Counted from the first letter of the stretch, positions 37,054-45,761 are shown. The stretch: DNA of 64,000 bases from CAIKBL01 sp964555355 (GCA_964555355.1 CAZKRY010000003.1:1-64000), one strand, 5' to 3'. The notes: a model not told the origin generated them from the sequence alone. Made by a program: numbers and translations.

Positions 37054-37908
37054 ATGTCCCCACTCGAACAAGCCGCGGCCGCGCGCGCCGCTTATCGCCA
37101 AGATGGCGTGGTGTGTTTGCCGCAAGCGCTGGACGAAGAAACTTTGCGTCTTGCCGAAGAATGTTTTAATTGGACACTGAACAACCCAGGCCCCGGCGCC
37201 GGGCCGGTACTGCTGGGAACCCCTGGCACGTTTTATCAGGATCAAGCGAATCCCGATTCGTTCCCCGCGTATCGCCGGCTGCTGCGCGACACCATCCTTC
37301 CGGATCTTGCCGCGGCGTTGTTCAATTGCGAGCAAGTCTGGCTCATGTACGAACAGATCTGGCTTAAAGAGGGCGCTGATACGCGGCGTACACCATGGCA
37401 TCAAGACCTGCCTTACTTGCCGGCATCCGGCGATGACTTGGCTGTGATGTGGATCAATCTCGATCCGGTCGCGCGCGAGGAATCGTTAGAGTTTATTCCC
37501 GGCTCGCATCGCGGCCCCTTGTATAACCCATCGGCCTTCAACCCGGACGATGTCGGCGCTAATTTGTTTAAAGGCGATGAATGGCCGCCGTTGCCTGATA
37601 TCGACGTCCATCGCGCGGACTTTCCGATCCTGTCCTGGGCGGTGGCGCCCGGCGATGTGGTGGTGTTTCATCCCGCCCTGTTACACGGCGGCGCACCGAC
37701 GCGGGCCGGCGTTCGGCGCCGCACGCTTTCATTGCGGTTCTTTGGAGATGATGCGTGGGTGGCCAACCGTCCGCATGATGGCATGGCGAATGTGGATGGC
37801 CTAAAGCACGACGATGGTGGGCGACACCCGTTGAAAAAAATGGCGCAAGCCGCGCATGGCATCCCGTTCCGCCATCCGGACTTTCCGCAGCTGCGCCCTC
37901 GCCTTTAG
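37054..37908 (+). CDS. Phytanoyl-CoA dioxygenase (PhyH) family Fe(II)/2-oxoglutarate oxygenase
   Basis: 284 residues with the double-stranded beta-helix of PhyH proteins. Iron ligands are H116 and D118 (WHQDLPY) and H211 (LLHGGAPT), with basic residues just after (RAGVRRRTLSLRF) suited to binding 2-oxoglutarate. ESLEFIPGSHRG is a PhyH hallmark. Bacterial members hydroxylate diverse lipids, alkaloids and phosphonates; the neighbouring acyl-CoA dehydrogenase and CoA-transferase point to an acyl substrate. Converges with the acyl-CoA dehydrogenase. Confidence 0.88.
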   Translation: MSPLEQAAAARAAYRQDGVVCLPQALDEETLRLAEECFNWTLNNPGPGAGPVLLGTPGTFYQDQANPDSFPAYRRLLRDTILPDLAAALFNCEQVWLMYEQIWLKEGADTRRTPWHQDLPYLPASGDDLAVMWINLDPVAREESLEFIPGSHRGPLYNPSAFNPDDVGANLFKGDEWPPLPDIDVHRADFPILSWAVAPGDVVVFHPALLHGGAPTRAGVRRRTLSLRFFGDDAWVANRPHDGMANVDGLKHDDGGRHPLKKMAQAAHGIPFRHPDFPQLRPRL

Positions 37909-37924
37909 GCGTATTCCGCGCTAA

Positions 37925-37944
37925 GCGCTGCGCATATGCAGCGC
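37925..37944. terminator. Hairpin between convergent genes
   Basis: GCGCTGC and GCAGCGC form a 7-bp perfect stem around GCATAT, in the 41-base gap between the convergent PhyH and acyl-CoA dehydrogenase stops. A short CCTGTTT tract follows on the plus strand. A modest intrinsic terminator, possibly bidirectional. Confidence 0.45.
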
Positions 37945-37949
37945 CTGTT

Positions 37950-39086
37950 TCACGCCGGCAACAAATTGCGCGCGATGACCAACCGTTGGATTTCGTTGGT
38001 GCCTTCGTAGATCGAAAGCACCCGCGCATCGCGGTAATATTTCTCGACCGCAAAATCCGTGATATAGCCATAACCGCCATGGATTTGTAACGCGGCAGAA
38101 CACACACGCTCCGCCGCTTCGCTCGCAAAAAGCTTCGCCATCGAGGCTTCGCGAATACACGGTAGGTTCGCATCTTTTAGTGCAGCGGCATGCAGCGTCA
38201 TCTGGTGCGCAGCCTCGACCTGCGTCGCCATCTCCGCAAGTTTGAAGCCGATCGCTTGATGATCTTGCAGTGCCTTACCCAAAGCCGTGCGTTCCCGTGC
38301 ATAACGAGAGGCCGCGGTAAGCGCCGCGCGCGCGACTCCCACGGCTTGCGCGGCAACGCCAATGCGACCGATTTCTAAAAACGCGAGCGCAATCTTGTAG
38401 CCGCCATTAAGCGGCCCCAGCATATTCTCCGCCGGAACTTCCAGATCCTCGAGCGCGATACGGCAGGTATCCGCCGCGTGGTGACCTAGCTTGCGTTCTT
38501 CCGCTAATACGCGGTAGCCCGGTACATCGGTGGGCGTTAAGAAGCATGAGATCCCGCGTTTCCCGGCGGTCGGATCGGTGACGGCCACGATGAGCGCGAT
38601 GCCGGCGCTGCGCCCGCCGGTGACAAAGTGTTTATGCCCATTGAGGACAAAGCGTGAATCACGCGCGACGGCACGCGTCGTGATTGCGGCCGCATCCGAA
38701 CCCGCCTGCGGTTCGGTCAATAAAAAAGCACTGTGTTGAAGACCGCTCGCCAACGGCTGCAAAAACTTTGAATGCTGATACCGCGTGCCATAGTGCGCGA
38801 GCGCGGCACAATTCGGCGAGTTGTTGACGCACATGAGATTGCAGAGACCCACATCGCCGGCCGCGATTTCTTCAACGGCCAGCACGTAGGACACATAGTC
38901 GAGTCCAGCGCCACCCAGCGCCGGATCGATACACATGCCCATGAAACCGAGTTTGCCGAGTGCGCGGAGCACCGCGACCGGCACCTCGTAATCGCGGTCC
39001 CAGCGCGCGGCGTGTGGAGCGATCTCGCGGACCGCAAAGTCACAAGCGAGATCGCGTACCGCGCGCTGATCGGCGGTGAGTAACAA
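37950..39086 (-). CDS. Acyl-CoA dehydrogenase
   Basis: 378-residue FAD enzyme that oxidises an acyl-CoA to the enoyl-CoA. Signature segments are FLLTEPQAGSDAAAI (FAD/substrate loop), GHKHFVTGG, the central beta-domain, and the C-terminal four-helix bundle with QIHGGYGYITDFAVEKYYRDARV and IYEGTNEIQRLVIARNLL. The probable catalytic base is E361 in YEGTNE. The cupin gene ends 3 bases before this start, suggesting co-transcription. Electrons would go to ETF, which is not in the window. Confidence 0.93.
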   Translation of the reverse strand: MLLTADQRAVRDLACDFAVREIAPHAARWDRDYEVPVAVLRALGKLGFMGMCIDPALGGAGLDYVSYVLAVEEIAAGDVGLCNLMCVNNSPNCAALAHYGTRYQHSKFLQPLASGLQHSAFLLTEPQAGSDAAAITTRAVARDSRFVLNGHKHFVTGGRSAGIALIVAVTDPTAGKRGISCFLTPTDVPGYRVLAEERKLGHHAADTCRIALEDLEVPAENMLGPLNGGYKIALAFLEIGRIGVAAQAVGVARAALTAASRYARERTALGKALQDHQAIGFKLAEMATQVEAAHQMTLHAAALKDANLPCIREASMAKLFASEAAERVCSAALQIHGGYGYITDFAVEKYYRDARVLSIYEGTNEIQRLVIARNLLPA

Positions 39087-39088
39087 GC

Positions 39089-39568
39089 TTAACGGCGGGC
39101 GATCTGCCCCGACGTGAAATCATCAATGGTTGCTGTCGCAAGCACTTTGCCCTCGTTGCTCAGCACTTCGAACAACTTGCCATCAACCGCTTGGCAACTA
39201 AAAAACACGACCGCACCTTGCGGCCCGCCGTACTCCATGTGCACGTCCCCACCTGGGTTGCGCGCGAAGAAACCAGGCGTGCGCACTTTGTGAATGGTTT
39301 CGTGCGCGGTTTTCTCCACGATGTGATGTTCGCCTTCCAATACATACACCGTGGTGGGTCCAAGGTGACGGTGGTAATGGCAATAGGCCGAGGGCTCCCA
39401 TTTGCTTAAAAACTCGATGCGGCCTTCCGCCGGATGCACGCCGAGTACCGCAACCCAGTAATCGATCGGGTAGTCAAAACGATCGCTGCCTTTAATCTGA
39501 AACCATTCAATGGGCGTGGTCTTGTAACCATGTATGGGGTTGTTCGGTAAGGGGGTGACTGCGGACAT
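39089..39568 (-). CDS. Cupin-domain protein, dihydroxyacetophenone-dioxygenase-like
   Basis: About 159 residues forming one cupin barrel. Metal-ligand candidates are H64, H66 and H68 in YCHYHRH, E80 in YVLEGEHH and H in GGDVHMEYGG. The overall pattern resembles the ChrR/2,4'-dihydroxyacetophenone dioxygenase group. ATG 39568 is favoured, with the GAGGAGTATCCG spacer upstream; the upstream in-frame extension to 39616 looks non-coding. Possible ring-cleaving dioxygenase or small-molecule-binding protein. Translated just ahead of the acyl-CoA dehydrogenase. Confidence 0.78.
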   Translation of the reverse strand: MSAVTPLPNNPIHGYKTTPIEWFQIKGSDRFDYPIDYWVAVLGVHPAEGRIEFLSKWEPSAYCHYHRHLGPTTVYVLEGEHHIVEKTAHETIHKVRTPGFFARNPGGDVHMEYGGPQGAVVFFSCQAVDGKLFEVLSNEGKVLATATIDDFTSGQIARR

Positions 39569-39720
39569 CGGATACTCCTCATGGGCTTCGCTTTGCGTGC
39601 GGCAATAATCCCACATTTCTACGTAATTTTTATCCCTCTACATTCAAGCTTGTGCTTTTGTTGGCACCGCCCGCTCGTTATAGTCGTGGCCAAGCTGCAA
39701 TTTAACCGGGAGAAACGCCG

Positions 39721-40491
39721 ATGGATTTAGGACTTGCCGGCAGGCACGCAATCGTCACCGGTGGTACCCGCGGGATCGGACGGGCGATTGTCGAACGACT
39801 GGTACGCGAAGGCTGCGCCGTCAGCTTTTGCGCGCGCAATGCGGCGGAAGTGGCGATGGCCGCGGAGGCAGTACGCAAACTCGCGCCGACGGAAGCCATG
39901 GTCTCTGCGACGGTGGTCGATGTCGCCGATACCGCGACTGTCACCCAATGGATTGGGGATTCCGCCAGCCGCGTAGGTGGGATCGACATCGCTATCGCGA
40001 ACGTCAGTGCACTTGCCGTGGTGCCGGATGAAGCGAGCTGGCGCGCGGCATTGGAAGTCGACATGTTAGGTACTGTCCGCGTGGTCGAGACGGTCATGCC
40101 CTATCTTGAGAAATCGTCGTGCGGCGCCCTTGTCGCCATCGCTTCGACGTCTGCCTTGGAGGCCTTTGGCGGACCACGCCCCTATAGTGCGCTGAAGGCT
40201 GCGGTCATCAATTACATCTCAAACATCGCGACCGTCAGCGCCGGGAAACAGGTGCGCGCGAACACCGTCTCCCCGGGCAGCATCTACTTTGAAGACGGTA
40301 TTTGGGGACTGCGCAAACGCGAACAACCCGATCTATACAAGATGGCGCTCAGCATGAATCCGATGGGCCGCATGGGCACGCCGGAAGAAGTCGCGAACGC
40401 GGTGGCGTTCATCGCAAGCCCGGCGGCGAGCTTCATCACCGGTGCCAACTTGGTGGTGGACGGCGGACTTACCCGCCGCGTGCAGTTTTAA
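39721..40491 (+). CDS. Short-chain dehydrogenase/reductase
   Basis: 256-residue SDR. Cofactor loop TGGTRGIG at 13-20; catalytic Y155 and K159 (YSALK), with S142 or S144 in IASTSAL. The NNAG motif is altered to IANVSAL, seen in divergent SDRs. The basic R39 after beta-2 (FCARN) suggests NADP(H). The C-terminal FITGANLVVDGGLTRRV is standard. The CoA transferase gene starts 10 bases after the stop, with AAGGA as ribosome site, so the two are co-transcribed. Confidence 0.9.
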   Translation: MDLGLAGRHAIVTGGTRGIGRAIVERLVREGCAVSFCARNAAEVAMAAEAVRKLAPTEAMVSATVVDVADTATVTQWIGDSASRVGGIDIAIANVSALAVVPDEASWRAALEVDMLGTVRVVETVMPYLEKSSCGALVAIASTSALEAFGGPRPYSALKAAVINYISNIATVSAGKQVRANTVSPGSIYFEDGIWGLRKREQPDLYKMALSMNPMGRMGTPEEVANAVAFIASPAASFITGANLVVDGGLTRRVQF

Positions 40492-40501
40492 GGAACACAC
40501 C

Positions 40502-41704
40502 ATGATGCTCGATGGCATTCGTGTACTCGACTTCACCCAATACGTGGCGGGCTCGGGCGTGACGCGGCTCATGGCGGAATTGGGCGCCGAGATCATCAAA
40601 GTAGAAATCGCGCCGGTGGGCGACCCCGCCCGTCTCATTCCGTTTATCCGCGATGGCCGCAGTGGTTATTTCGTGCAGCAGAATCGCGGCAAGCAAAGCC
40701 TGTGTGTCGATTTCAAACAGCCCGCCACGCTTGATCTCATTCGCGAGTTGGTGCCGCATTGTGATGTGGTGGTGGAGAACTTCGGACCCGGCGTGTTGGA
40801 AAAGCGCGGACTCGATTATCGCCATCTCAAAGAACTGAAACCCGATCTCATCATGGCGTCCGTCTCGGCCTATGGCCGCGACAGCCCGCTCTCACACAAA
40901 ACCGGTTACGACTGGATTATCCAAGCCTTTGCCGGCTTTATGCATATGACGGGACCGAAAGACGGCCCGCCGCATCCGATTGGGCTTGCGTTGTTGGACG
41001 TCAACGCCTCGGTCCATGGCTTTGCAGCGGTGGGCTACGCGCTCTATCACCGGTTGCGCACCGGTGAAGGCCAGTACATGGATCTCTCGATGGTCGATTG
41101 CGCGTTTCACATGCATGACTTGAACGTGGCCGGGCCCTCGGTCACGCGCGGAGAATTCAAACCCCACCGCATGGGCACACATCACGAAGTCATTTTCCCG
41201 TTTGGGGTATTCAAAGGACCGACCGGTTATCTCTGCGTGGCGGCCCTGCAACTTCAATGGCAAGGCGTATGCGATTGCATCGGACGCCCTGATCTCGCGC
41301 GCGATGAACGTTACGGCGATGGGTTGAAACGTGCCGAGCGGCGCGATGAGTTGATTCCAATCATCGAGTCTTGGATGGCAACCTTCAAAACCAATGAAGA
41401 AGTGCTCGCCGCACTGGAAGCGCATCGCGTGCCGGCAACGGCGGTGTTAAGTCCGGCGGATGCCAAAGATCATCCGTACTTTCGCGCACGTGGGACGGTG
41501 CGCACGGTGAGCGATCCGATCTTGGGCGAAGTTGATATCCCGGGCTTTCCATTCCGCTTTTCCGCGCAACCGCAATTGCCCGCGATCGAAGCGCCGCTGT
41601 TAGGCGAGCATAACGAAGCGATTCTAAGCCGCGTGCTTGGCTACACATCGGCGCGGGTCGCGGAGTTGAGTCAGCAAGGGATCTTGGTCAGCCGCGCAGT
41701 TTAA
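40502..41704 (+). CDS. CaiB/BaiF (family III) CoA transferase
   Basis: About 400 residues, starting at ATG 40502 rather than the earlier in-frame start within the SDR gene. Family III features: N-terminal LDGIRVLDFTQYVAGSG, LAELGAEIIKVE-like segment, RGKQSLCVDFK, GLDY, SAYGRDSP, the probable catalytic aspartate D166 in LLDVNAS, and RLRTGEGQYMDLSM. The enzyme moves CoA between carboxylic acids without ATP. Linked to the SDR upstream. The stop codon lies inside a long hairpin shared with the convergent YaiI gene. Confidence 0.92.
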   Translation: MMLDGIRVLDFTQYVAGSGVTRLMAELGAEIIKVEIAPVGDPARLIPFIRDGRSGYFVQQNRGKQSLCVDFKQPATLDLIRELVPHCDVVVENFGPGVLEKRGLDYRHLKELKPDLIMASVSAYGRDSPLSHKTGYDWIIQAFAGFMHMTGPKDGPPHPIGLALLDVNASVHGFAAVGYALYHRLRTGEGQYMDLSMVDCAFHMHDLNVAGPSVTRGEFKPHRMGTHHEVIFPFGVFKGPTGYLCVAALQLQWQGVCDCIGRPDLARDERYGDGLKRAERRDELIPIIESWMATFKTNEEVLAALEAHRVPATAVLSPADAKDHPYFRARGTVRTVSDPILGEVDIPGFPFRFSAQPQLPAIEAPLLGEHNEAILSRVLGYTSARVAELSQQGILVSRAV

Positions 41705-41735
41705 GGAAACTCTGCACTTATGCAGAGCTTCCTTA
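41702..41735. terminator. Bidirectional hairpin containing both stop codons
   Basis: TAAGGAAACTCTGCA, loop CTTA, then TGCAGAGCTTCCTTA: a 15-bp stem with one mismatch. The first three bases are the TAA of the CoA transferase gene and the last three are the TAA (minus strand) of the convergent yaiI-like gene. There is no long U-tract, but position and symmetry make a shared terminator or transcript-end stabiliser likely. Confidence 0.7.
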
Positions 41736-42182
41736 GCGCAGCGCTTTGGTCAGCAAGCTATCGAGCTGATTGGCGAACGCGCGTTTATCCGCATCCCCCA
41801 GCGGCGGCGGTCCGCCGGCCGCCATGCCAAGCCCGCGTAACTCATCCATCAAGTCGCGGCGGGCTAGATGCTCGCCCACATTGTGTTTGGTGTAGAGCTC
41901 GCCGCGCGGATTAAGTGCGAGGCCGCCCTTATCGACCACTTGCGCCGCAAGCGGCACATCCGCCGTGACCACCAAATCGCCGACTTGCACCGATTCCGCA
42001 ATGTAACGGTCAGCCGCATCGAAGCCATGCGGCACACGCACGCTGCGGATCAACGGGGACGGGGGCGCTTTAAGCAGTTTGTTGGCGACCAAAATCAATT
42101 CCACTTGCACGCGTTGCGCGGCACGGTACAAGATTTCTTTGATGATCACCGGGCACGCATCGGCATCTACCCAAATTTGCAC
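41733..42182 (-). CDS. YaiI/YqxD family protein (DUF188, PIN-like)
   Basis: 150 residues from GTG 42182 (VQIWVDADACPV), the usual length and N-terminus of YaiI/YqxD; the upstream extension to 42308 has no family match. Core motifs: VDADACPVIIKEIL, ANK, DAADRYIAE, GDLVVTADVPLAAQVVDKGG, ALNPRGELYT. The family has a NYN/PIN-like nuclease-type fold, with biochemical role unsettled. Conserved housekeeping-type gene among catabolic neighbours. Confidence 0.88.
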   Translation of the reverse strand: MQIWVDADACPVIIKEILYRAAQRVQVELILVANKLLKAPPSPLIRSVRVPHGFDAADRYIAESVQVGDLVVTADVPLAAQVVDKGGLALNPRGELYTKHNVGEHLARRDLMDELRGLGMAAGGPPPLGDADKRAFANQLDSLLTKALR

Positions 42183-42420
42183 GTGTGGTCTTTCTCGCGC
42201 GTTCGCGCGTTGGATGTACCAGAATTTTGATAAGGCGCGACGAGCCGGCGTGTAGGGATGTTCCGAGTCGAGGGTGCCACGCATGCCTAGTGCACTGCAA
42301 TAGAACAAAGCTTCGCAAAAAGGGTTAGTGCCTGCCTATATCGCTCTCCTATACTGCCAGTACCCTGCAAATAATGCGGCGTTCCACTCAACACAGGCCC
42401 ATTCGCGAAAGGATAGTCCC

Positions 42421-43515
42421 ATGCAAATCGGTATCTGCCAAATAGCTCAGAGTTACGGCTACGACAATATCAGCGACCCTCAAGTATTCGACGAAGAAAT
42501 TCGCGCGGCGATCCTCGCCGACGAGCTTGGGTATGACCTAGTGTCCATGGTCGAGCACCATTTTGAAGACTACGCGTTCTGCCCGGACAACTTTGTTTAT
42601 CTTTCGCACATCGCCGCCAAAACGAAGCGCATCAAATTGATGACGGGTGCGGTGATCGTGCCGTGGAACACGCAACCACTGCGTATCGCGGAAAAAGCCG
42701 CGTTGCTCGATTTATTGTGCAACGGCCGTTTGATCTTGGGATTGGGGCGCGGACTCGCGCGGCGCGAATATGCGCAATTCGGCATTGGTATGGAGGAATC
42801 GCGCGAGCGCTTTGATGAAGCCGTACCGATGATCGTGCAAGCACTCGAAACGGGCGTCATGCAAGCGCACGACGGTAAGTATTTCAAGCAACCGCAAGCC
42901 TCCATCCGGCCGCGTCCGATCCGCTCATTCAAGGGCCGCACCATGCAGGTGGCGATGTCCGGCGACTCTATTGAAGAAGCAGCAAAGCACGGATTCAAAA
43001 TGTTGCAGTTCGCCTACAAAACTCTAGATGTGCATGCACAAGAAGTCGCGACTTACGCCAAGCTGTTCCGCGCCAAGCATCAAGCCCCACCGCCGATCCC
43101 GTTCTTCGTCGATTTTTTGGTGTGCGACGAAAATGCCGATCGCGCCGCCGAGAATGCCAGCAAACACATTCGCACGTATTTACTCAGCCTGATGCAGCAC
43201 TACGAAATGATGAACGATCATTTCTCGAAAGCGAAAGGTTACGAAGAATACGGTCGCAACGCCGAAGCCATGGCGGCCGCCGGCCTCGACGCTATCGCGG
43301 ACGCCTATCTCGCCGGCCAAACCTGGGGCTCACCGCAACAGATACTTGAGAAGATCAGCGCACGCCGCGCCGCGCTCGGCGATTACGATGGGATGTTTTG
43401 CGTTCGGTTTGCTGGAACGCCGTTTGATGTCGTCGAACGCACGTTGAGGACGTTCGCTAAGAAAGTCTTGCCGGAAGTGAAAAGCTGGAATATTGCGGGG
43501 ACGATGGCGGCGTAA
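42421..43515 (+). CDS. Luciferase-like (LLM class) flavin-dependent oxidoreductase
   Basis: 364 residues from ATG 42421, preceded by GAAAGGATAG as ribosome site. EHHFEDYAFCPDN carries the EHH motif, followed by RIKLMTGAVIVPWNTQPLRIAEKAALLDLLCNGRLILGLGRG, the core LLM strand-helix-strand. Closest in style to bacterial luciferase alpha-type alkanal or alkane monooxygenases rather than to the window's other LLM at 1290. Needs FMNH2 from a reductase elsewhere. Followed by a 475-base stretch with a REP copy. Confidence 0.88.
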   Translation: MQIGICQIAQSYGYDNISDPQVFDEEIRAAILADELGYDLVSMVEHHFEDYAFCPDNFVYLSHIAAKTKRIKLMTGAVIVPWNTQPLRIAEKAALLDLLCNGRLILGLGRGLARREYAQFGIGMEESRERFDEAVPMIVQALETGVMQAHDGKYFKQPQASIRPRPIRSFKGRTMQVAMSGDSIEEAAKHGFKMLQFAYKTLDVHAQEVATYAKLFRAKHQAPPPIPFFVDFLVCDENADRAAENASKHIRTYLLSLMQHYEMMNDHFSKAKGYEEYGRNAEAMAAAGLDAIADAYLAGQTWGSPQQILEKISARRAALGDYDGMFCVRFAGTPFDVVERTLRTFAKKVLPEVKSWNIAGTMAA

Positions 43516-43572
43516 GACCCGATTCGCTCCGGAAGAGGCCCCTTTCCGTCCAGTCGCCCACAAAGCAGAAGC

Positions 43573-43628
43573 GTTTCGTCTTACCCCCTCTCCCGCTTGC
43601 GGGAGAGGGCTGGGGTGAGGGTCTTCGC
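43573..43628 (-). repeat. REP-type palindromic repeat, copy 2
   Basis: Inverse-orientation partner of 10355-10410. Both share the GCGAAGACCCTCACCCC half, the CTCTCCCGC-nn-GCGGGAGAG hairpin and the AAGACGAAAC tail over 56 bases. Here it lies in intergenic DNA just after the flavin monooxygenase stop, the more usual setting for this repeat family. Confidence 0.85.
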
Positions 43629-43696
43629 GTATCAACGCACACTCCGCTAAGAAATAGACTCCACCGGCTGATGCGCACGCGGATAGTTACCTATGC

Positions 43697-43888
43697 CTAA
43701 CGATTTGACTCTGACAACCCATGCTCGAGATGCGTAATGCATTCATCGAATGCGCACGCGAGGACGGCATCGCCTATGTCTTGAGTCGCACGCTTGAAGG
43801 GTTCCTCTCCCACAAGTTCTAAAATTCCACCCGCCGTAGGATTCTTAGAATTTAGCCGGGTTACCTCCCTGGTAACCAATTGATACAA
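43697..43888 (-). CDS. Doubtful small ORF
   Basis: A 63-codon frame starting at ATG 43888 with no recognised family; the product is mixed charged and hydrophobic (ILELVGEEPFKRATQDIGDAVLACAF). It lacks a convincing ribosome site, and its start overlaps the GGTTACC/GGTAACC inverted repeat. It could be spurious or a remnant of an accessory gene. Confidence 0.2.
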   Translation of the reverse strand: MYQLVTREVTRLNSKNPTAGGILELVGEEPFKRATQDIGDAVLACAFDECITHLEHGLSESNR

Positions 43889-43990
43889 GTGTTAACCGCC
43901 GATAGGCCGGCCTAAAATACCGGTTACAAACTCGGCGAATAGGTCGAGTAATTTGAGTTGCGGCAGTAAACTGAATGCCAGGTGCTGCCG

Positions 43991-44176
43991 ATGAAAGTTA
44001 AAGAGTTAATTTCGTTGTTGGAATCGGATGGCTGGGTGCAGGTGCGGATGCGGGGAAGCCACCGTCAGTACCGGCATGCACGTAAACCCGGAACGGTTAC
44101 CGTCGCTGGAAAGCCTAGTATCGATATGCCACCAGGCACACTCAATGCGATACTAAAGTCAGCTGGATTAAAGTAG
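43991..44176 (+). CDS. hicA: HicA-type mRNA interferase toxin
   Basis: 61 residues from ATG 43991 (MKVKELISLLESDGW), the standard HicA length and start; an ATG nine bases upstream is less likely. H24 in GSHRQY is the catalytic histidine of this double-stranded-RNA-binding fold, followed by GTVTVAGKPSIDMPPGTLNAILKSAGL. HicA cleaves mRNA independently of ribosomes when freed from HicB. The antitoxin gene begins 9 bases after the stop. Confidence 0.93.
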   Translation: MKVKELISLLESDGWVQVRMRGSHRQYRHARKPGTVTVAGKPSIDMPPGTLNAILKSAGLK

Positions 44177-44185
44177 GAAGTCGCC

Positions 44186-44398
44186 ATGAAATATGCGGTC
44201 GTAATCGAAAAGGGCGCCGAAAGCTACGGTGCATACGTACCCGACCTGCCTGGCTGCGTTGCTGCCGGTGAAACCTATGAAGAAGCGCTGCATTTGATTG
44301 AAGAAGCGATCGCATTTCACATTGAGGGGTTGCGAGAGGATGGACTTGTAGTGCCACCGCCCACCTCGAGGATCGAGCTAGTAGAAGTCGCCGCATAA
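44186..44398 (+). CDS. hicB: HicB-type antitoxin
   Basis: 70 residues with the partial RNase-H-like HicB fold (MKYAVVIEKGAESYGAYVPDLPGCVAAGETYEEALHLI). This is the short form without a separate DNA-binding domain at the C-terminus, so autoregulation may be weak or depend on another factor. Co-transcribed with hicA, toxin gene first, as in most hicAB loci. Confidence 0.93.
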   Translation: MKYAVVIEKGAESYGAYVPDLPGCVAAGETYEEALHLIEEAIAFHIEGLREDGLVVPPPTSRIELVEVAA

Positions 44399-44537
44399 CC
44401 AGTCGTCCGTGCCGACGCCGTTAAGCAGCGGTGCCTGTGGTTGCATCAGTGGCGGAGCGGCACAACTCCATCGTTAAGCCGCACGGGTCGATCAGTGCCG
44501 CGGCACCACCAACTAATGCCATCAGAGTCAATCAATC

Positions 44538-45131
44538 ATGTCGGATCAACTTGTCGCCCTCCTCGCAACCGCCGTTGTCGCGCACTTCCTTGCACTCATT
44601 AGCCCTGGGCCTGACTTCTTGATGATCGTCAGGAGTTCATTGCGGGCCGGAAAACTCAATGCCATCGGCGTCGCCTGCGGTATTGCCTTGGCGAACGGGC
44701 TCTATATCGCTTTGTGTATCGTTGGCGTCGGCGCAGTCCTTGCCGCTTCGCTCGTGGCCATGGTGGCGCTAAAGGTTGTAGGCGGCCTGTTCCTCATCTA
44801 CATCGCGGTCCAGGCTCTTTGGGCGCCACGCAGTGCATACGCCGTGCTTCTAGAAGCAAGTCAGTATGAACAGAAGGGTAACGCTCACCCCTTCTGGCGA
44901 GAGTTCTCTGCCGGCTTCATCTCCGCAATCGCAAACCCCAAGAACATCATTTTCTATCTCAGCCTGTTCTCGGTAGTGCTCACAAAAGATGTCGGAATCG
45001 GCGTCAAGATCGCCCTTGGCGTTTGGATGACTGGTCTCGTCTTCGTTTGGGACTCGATGATTGTCCTGGTTCTTACACGAGACCGCGTGAAGCAAATTGC
45101 TAGGACATCCATCAAATCGGCAAATTGCTAG
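44538..45131 (+). CDS. LysE/RhtB family amino-acid exporter, C-terminally truncated by a repeat
   Basis: LysE-type inner-membrane exporter. ALISPGPDFLMIVRSSLRAG (about 18-37) is the family signature; helices follow at about 40-62, 64-88, 115-150 (GFISAIANPKNIIFYLSLFS) and 150-180. The protein should end in a last helix after DSMIVLVLTRDRVK, but from about codon 187 the frame enters the repeated AAATTGCTAGGACATCC sequence and stops after IARTSIKSANC. The last transmembrane helix is therefore missing and function is doubtful; treat as a probable recent pseudogene. ATG 44538 is a normal family start. Confidence 0.82.
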   Translation: MSDQLVALLATAVVAHFLALISPGPDFLMIVRSSLRAGKLNAIGVACGIALANGLYIALCIVGVGAVLAASLVAMVALKVVGGLFLIYIAVQALWAPRSAYAVLLEASQYEQKGNAHPFWREFSAGFISAIANPKNIIFYLSLFSVVLTKDVGIGVKIALGVWMTGLVFVWDSMIVLVLTRDRVKQIARTSIKSANC

Positions 45132-45145
45132 GACATCCATCAAAT
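45095..45145. repeat. Two adjacent copies of a 24-bp motif at the lysE break point
   Basis: A 24-base sequence beginning AAATTGCTAGGACATCCATC occurs at 45095-45118 and 45122-45145, and a third time at 45442-45465. Its reverse complement contains TGGATGTCCT, closely related to the TGGGTGTCCT in the repeats at 46722-46813 on the other side of the transposase gene. The motif thus flanks the transposase in inverted orientation. Confidence 0.8.
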
Positions 45146-45761
45146 TGATCGAACTAACTTTAGGCTCGGTTTCGACACCCAATACGCAGATTTCGATGAG
45201 TTGTCCTGCCCCACTGCGTCAGTTATTGGAAAATTTGCGCTCAGTTGCGTGCGCATTGCTGCGATAAGCAAAAGAGGTTCAATGGACTTCGCAAAGTCCA
45301 TCGTCAATTGGAACGATAAGCAAGCTTGCTCTGTCTACTCGTTCGCGCGGGCGTATAACCGACGACTCGCAGCAAGTCCCTTGACCCACCGCCAACCACG
45401 TCTCGTTGCAAGTTGGTGCAATCGATGCGGCGAGCCGATGGAAATTGCTAGGACATCCATCAAATTGATCGAACTAACTTTAGGCTCGGTTTCGACACCC
45501 AATACGCAGATTTCGATGAGTTGTCCTGCCCCACTGCGTCAGTTATTGGAAAATTTGCGCTCAGTTGCGTGCGCATTGCTGCGATAAGCAAAAGAGGTTC
45601 AATGGACTTCGCAAAGTCCATCGTCAATTGGAACGATAAGCAAGCTTGCTCTGTCTACTCGTTCGCGCGGGCGTATAACCGACGACTCGCAGCAAGTCCC
45701 TTGACCCACCGCCAACCACGTCTCGTTGCAAGCTGGTGCAGTCGATGCGGCGAGCCGATGA
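45122..45761. repeat. Tandem duplication, two 320-bp units
   Basis: Unit 1 (45122-45441) and unit 2 (45442-45761) are identical by eye except at 45413/45733 (T/C) and 45421/45741 (A/G), plus the last base. Unit 2 contains the last 107 bases of the transposase gene and its downstream flank; unit 1 is an extra copy of the same. A hairpin ATGGACTT/AAGTCCAT is in each. Between the lysE stop and the transposase stop there is otherwise no gene. Recent duplication, or an assembly duplication, are both possible. Confidence 0.9.

Larger units (their letters stand above)
43516..43990. other. Gene-poor stretch between flavin monooxygenase and hicA
   Basis: Holds a REP-type repeat (43573-43628), one doubtful 63-codon frame (43697-43888, minus) and a small inverted repeat, GGTTACC-TCCCT-GGTAACC (43859-43877), upstream of hicA, which could be a regulator site. 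Nothing else is recognisable. Confidence 0.6.

Noticed and set aside
44399..44537. Possible integron attC site between hicB and lysE (GTTAAGC twice)
   Set aside because: No matching RYYYAAC partner or foldable attC hairpin was found, and no integrase is present.
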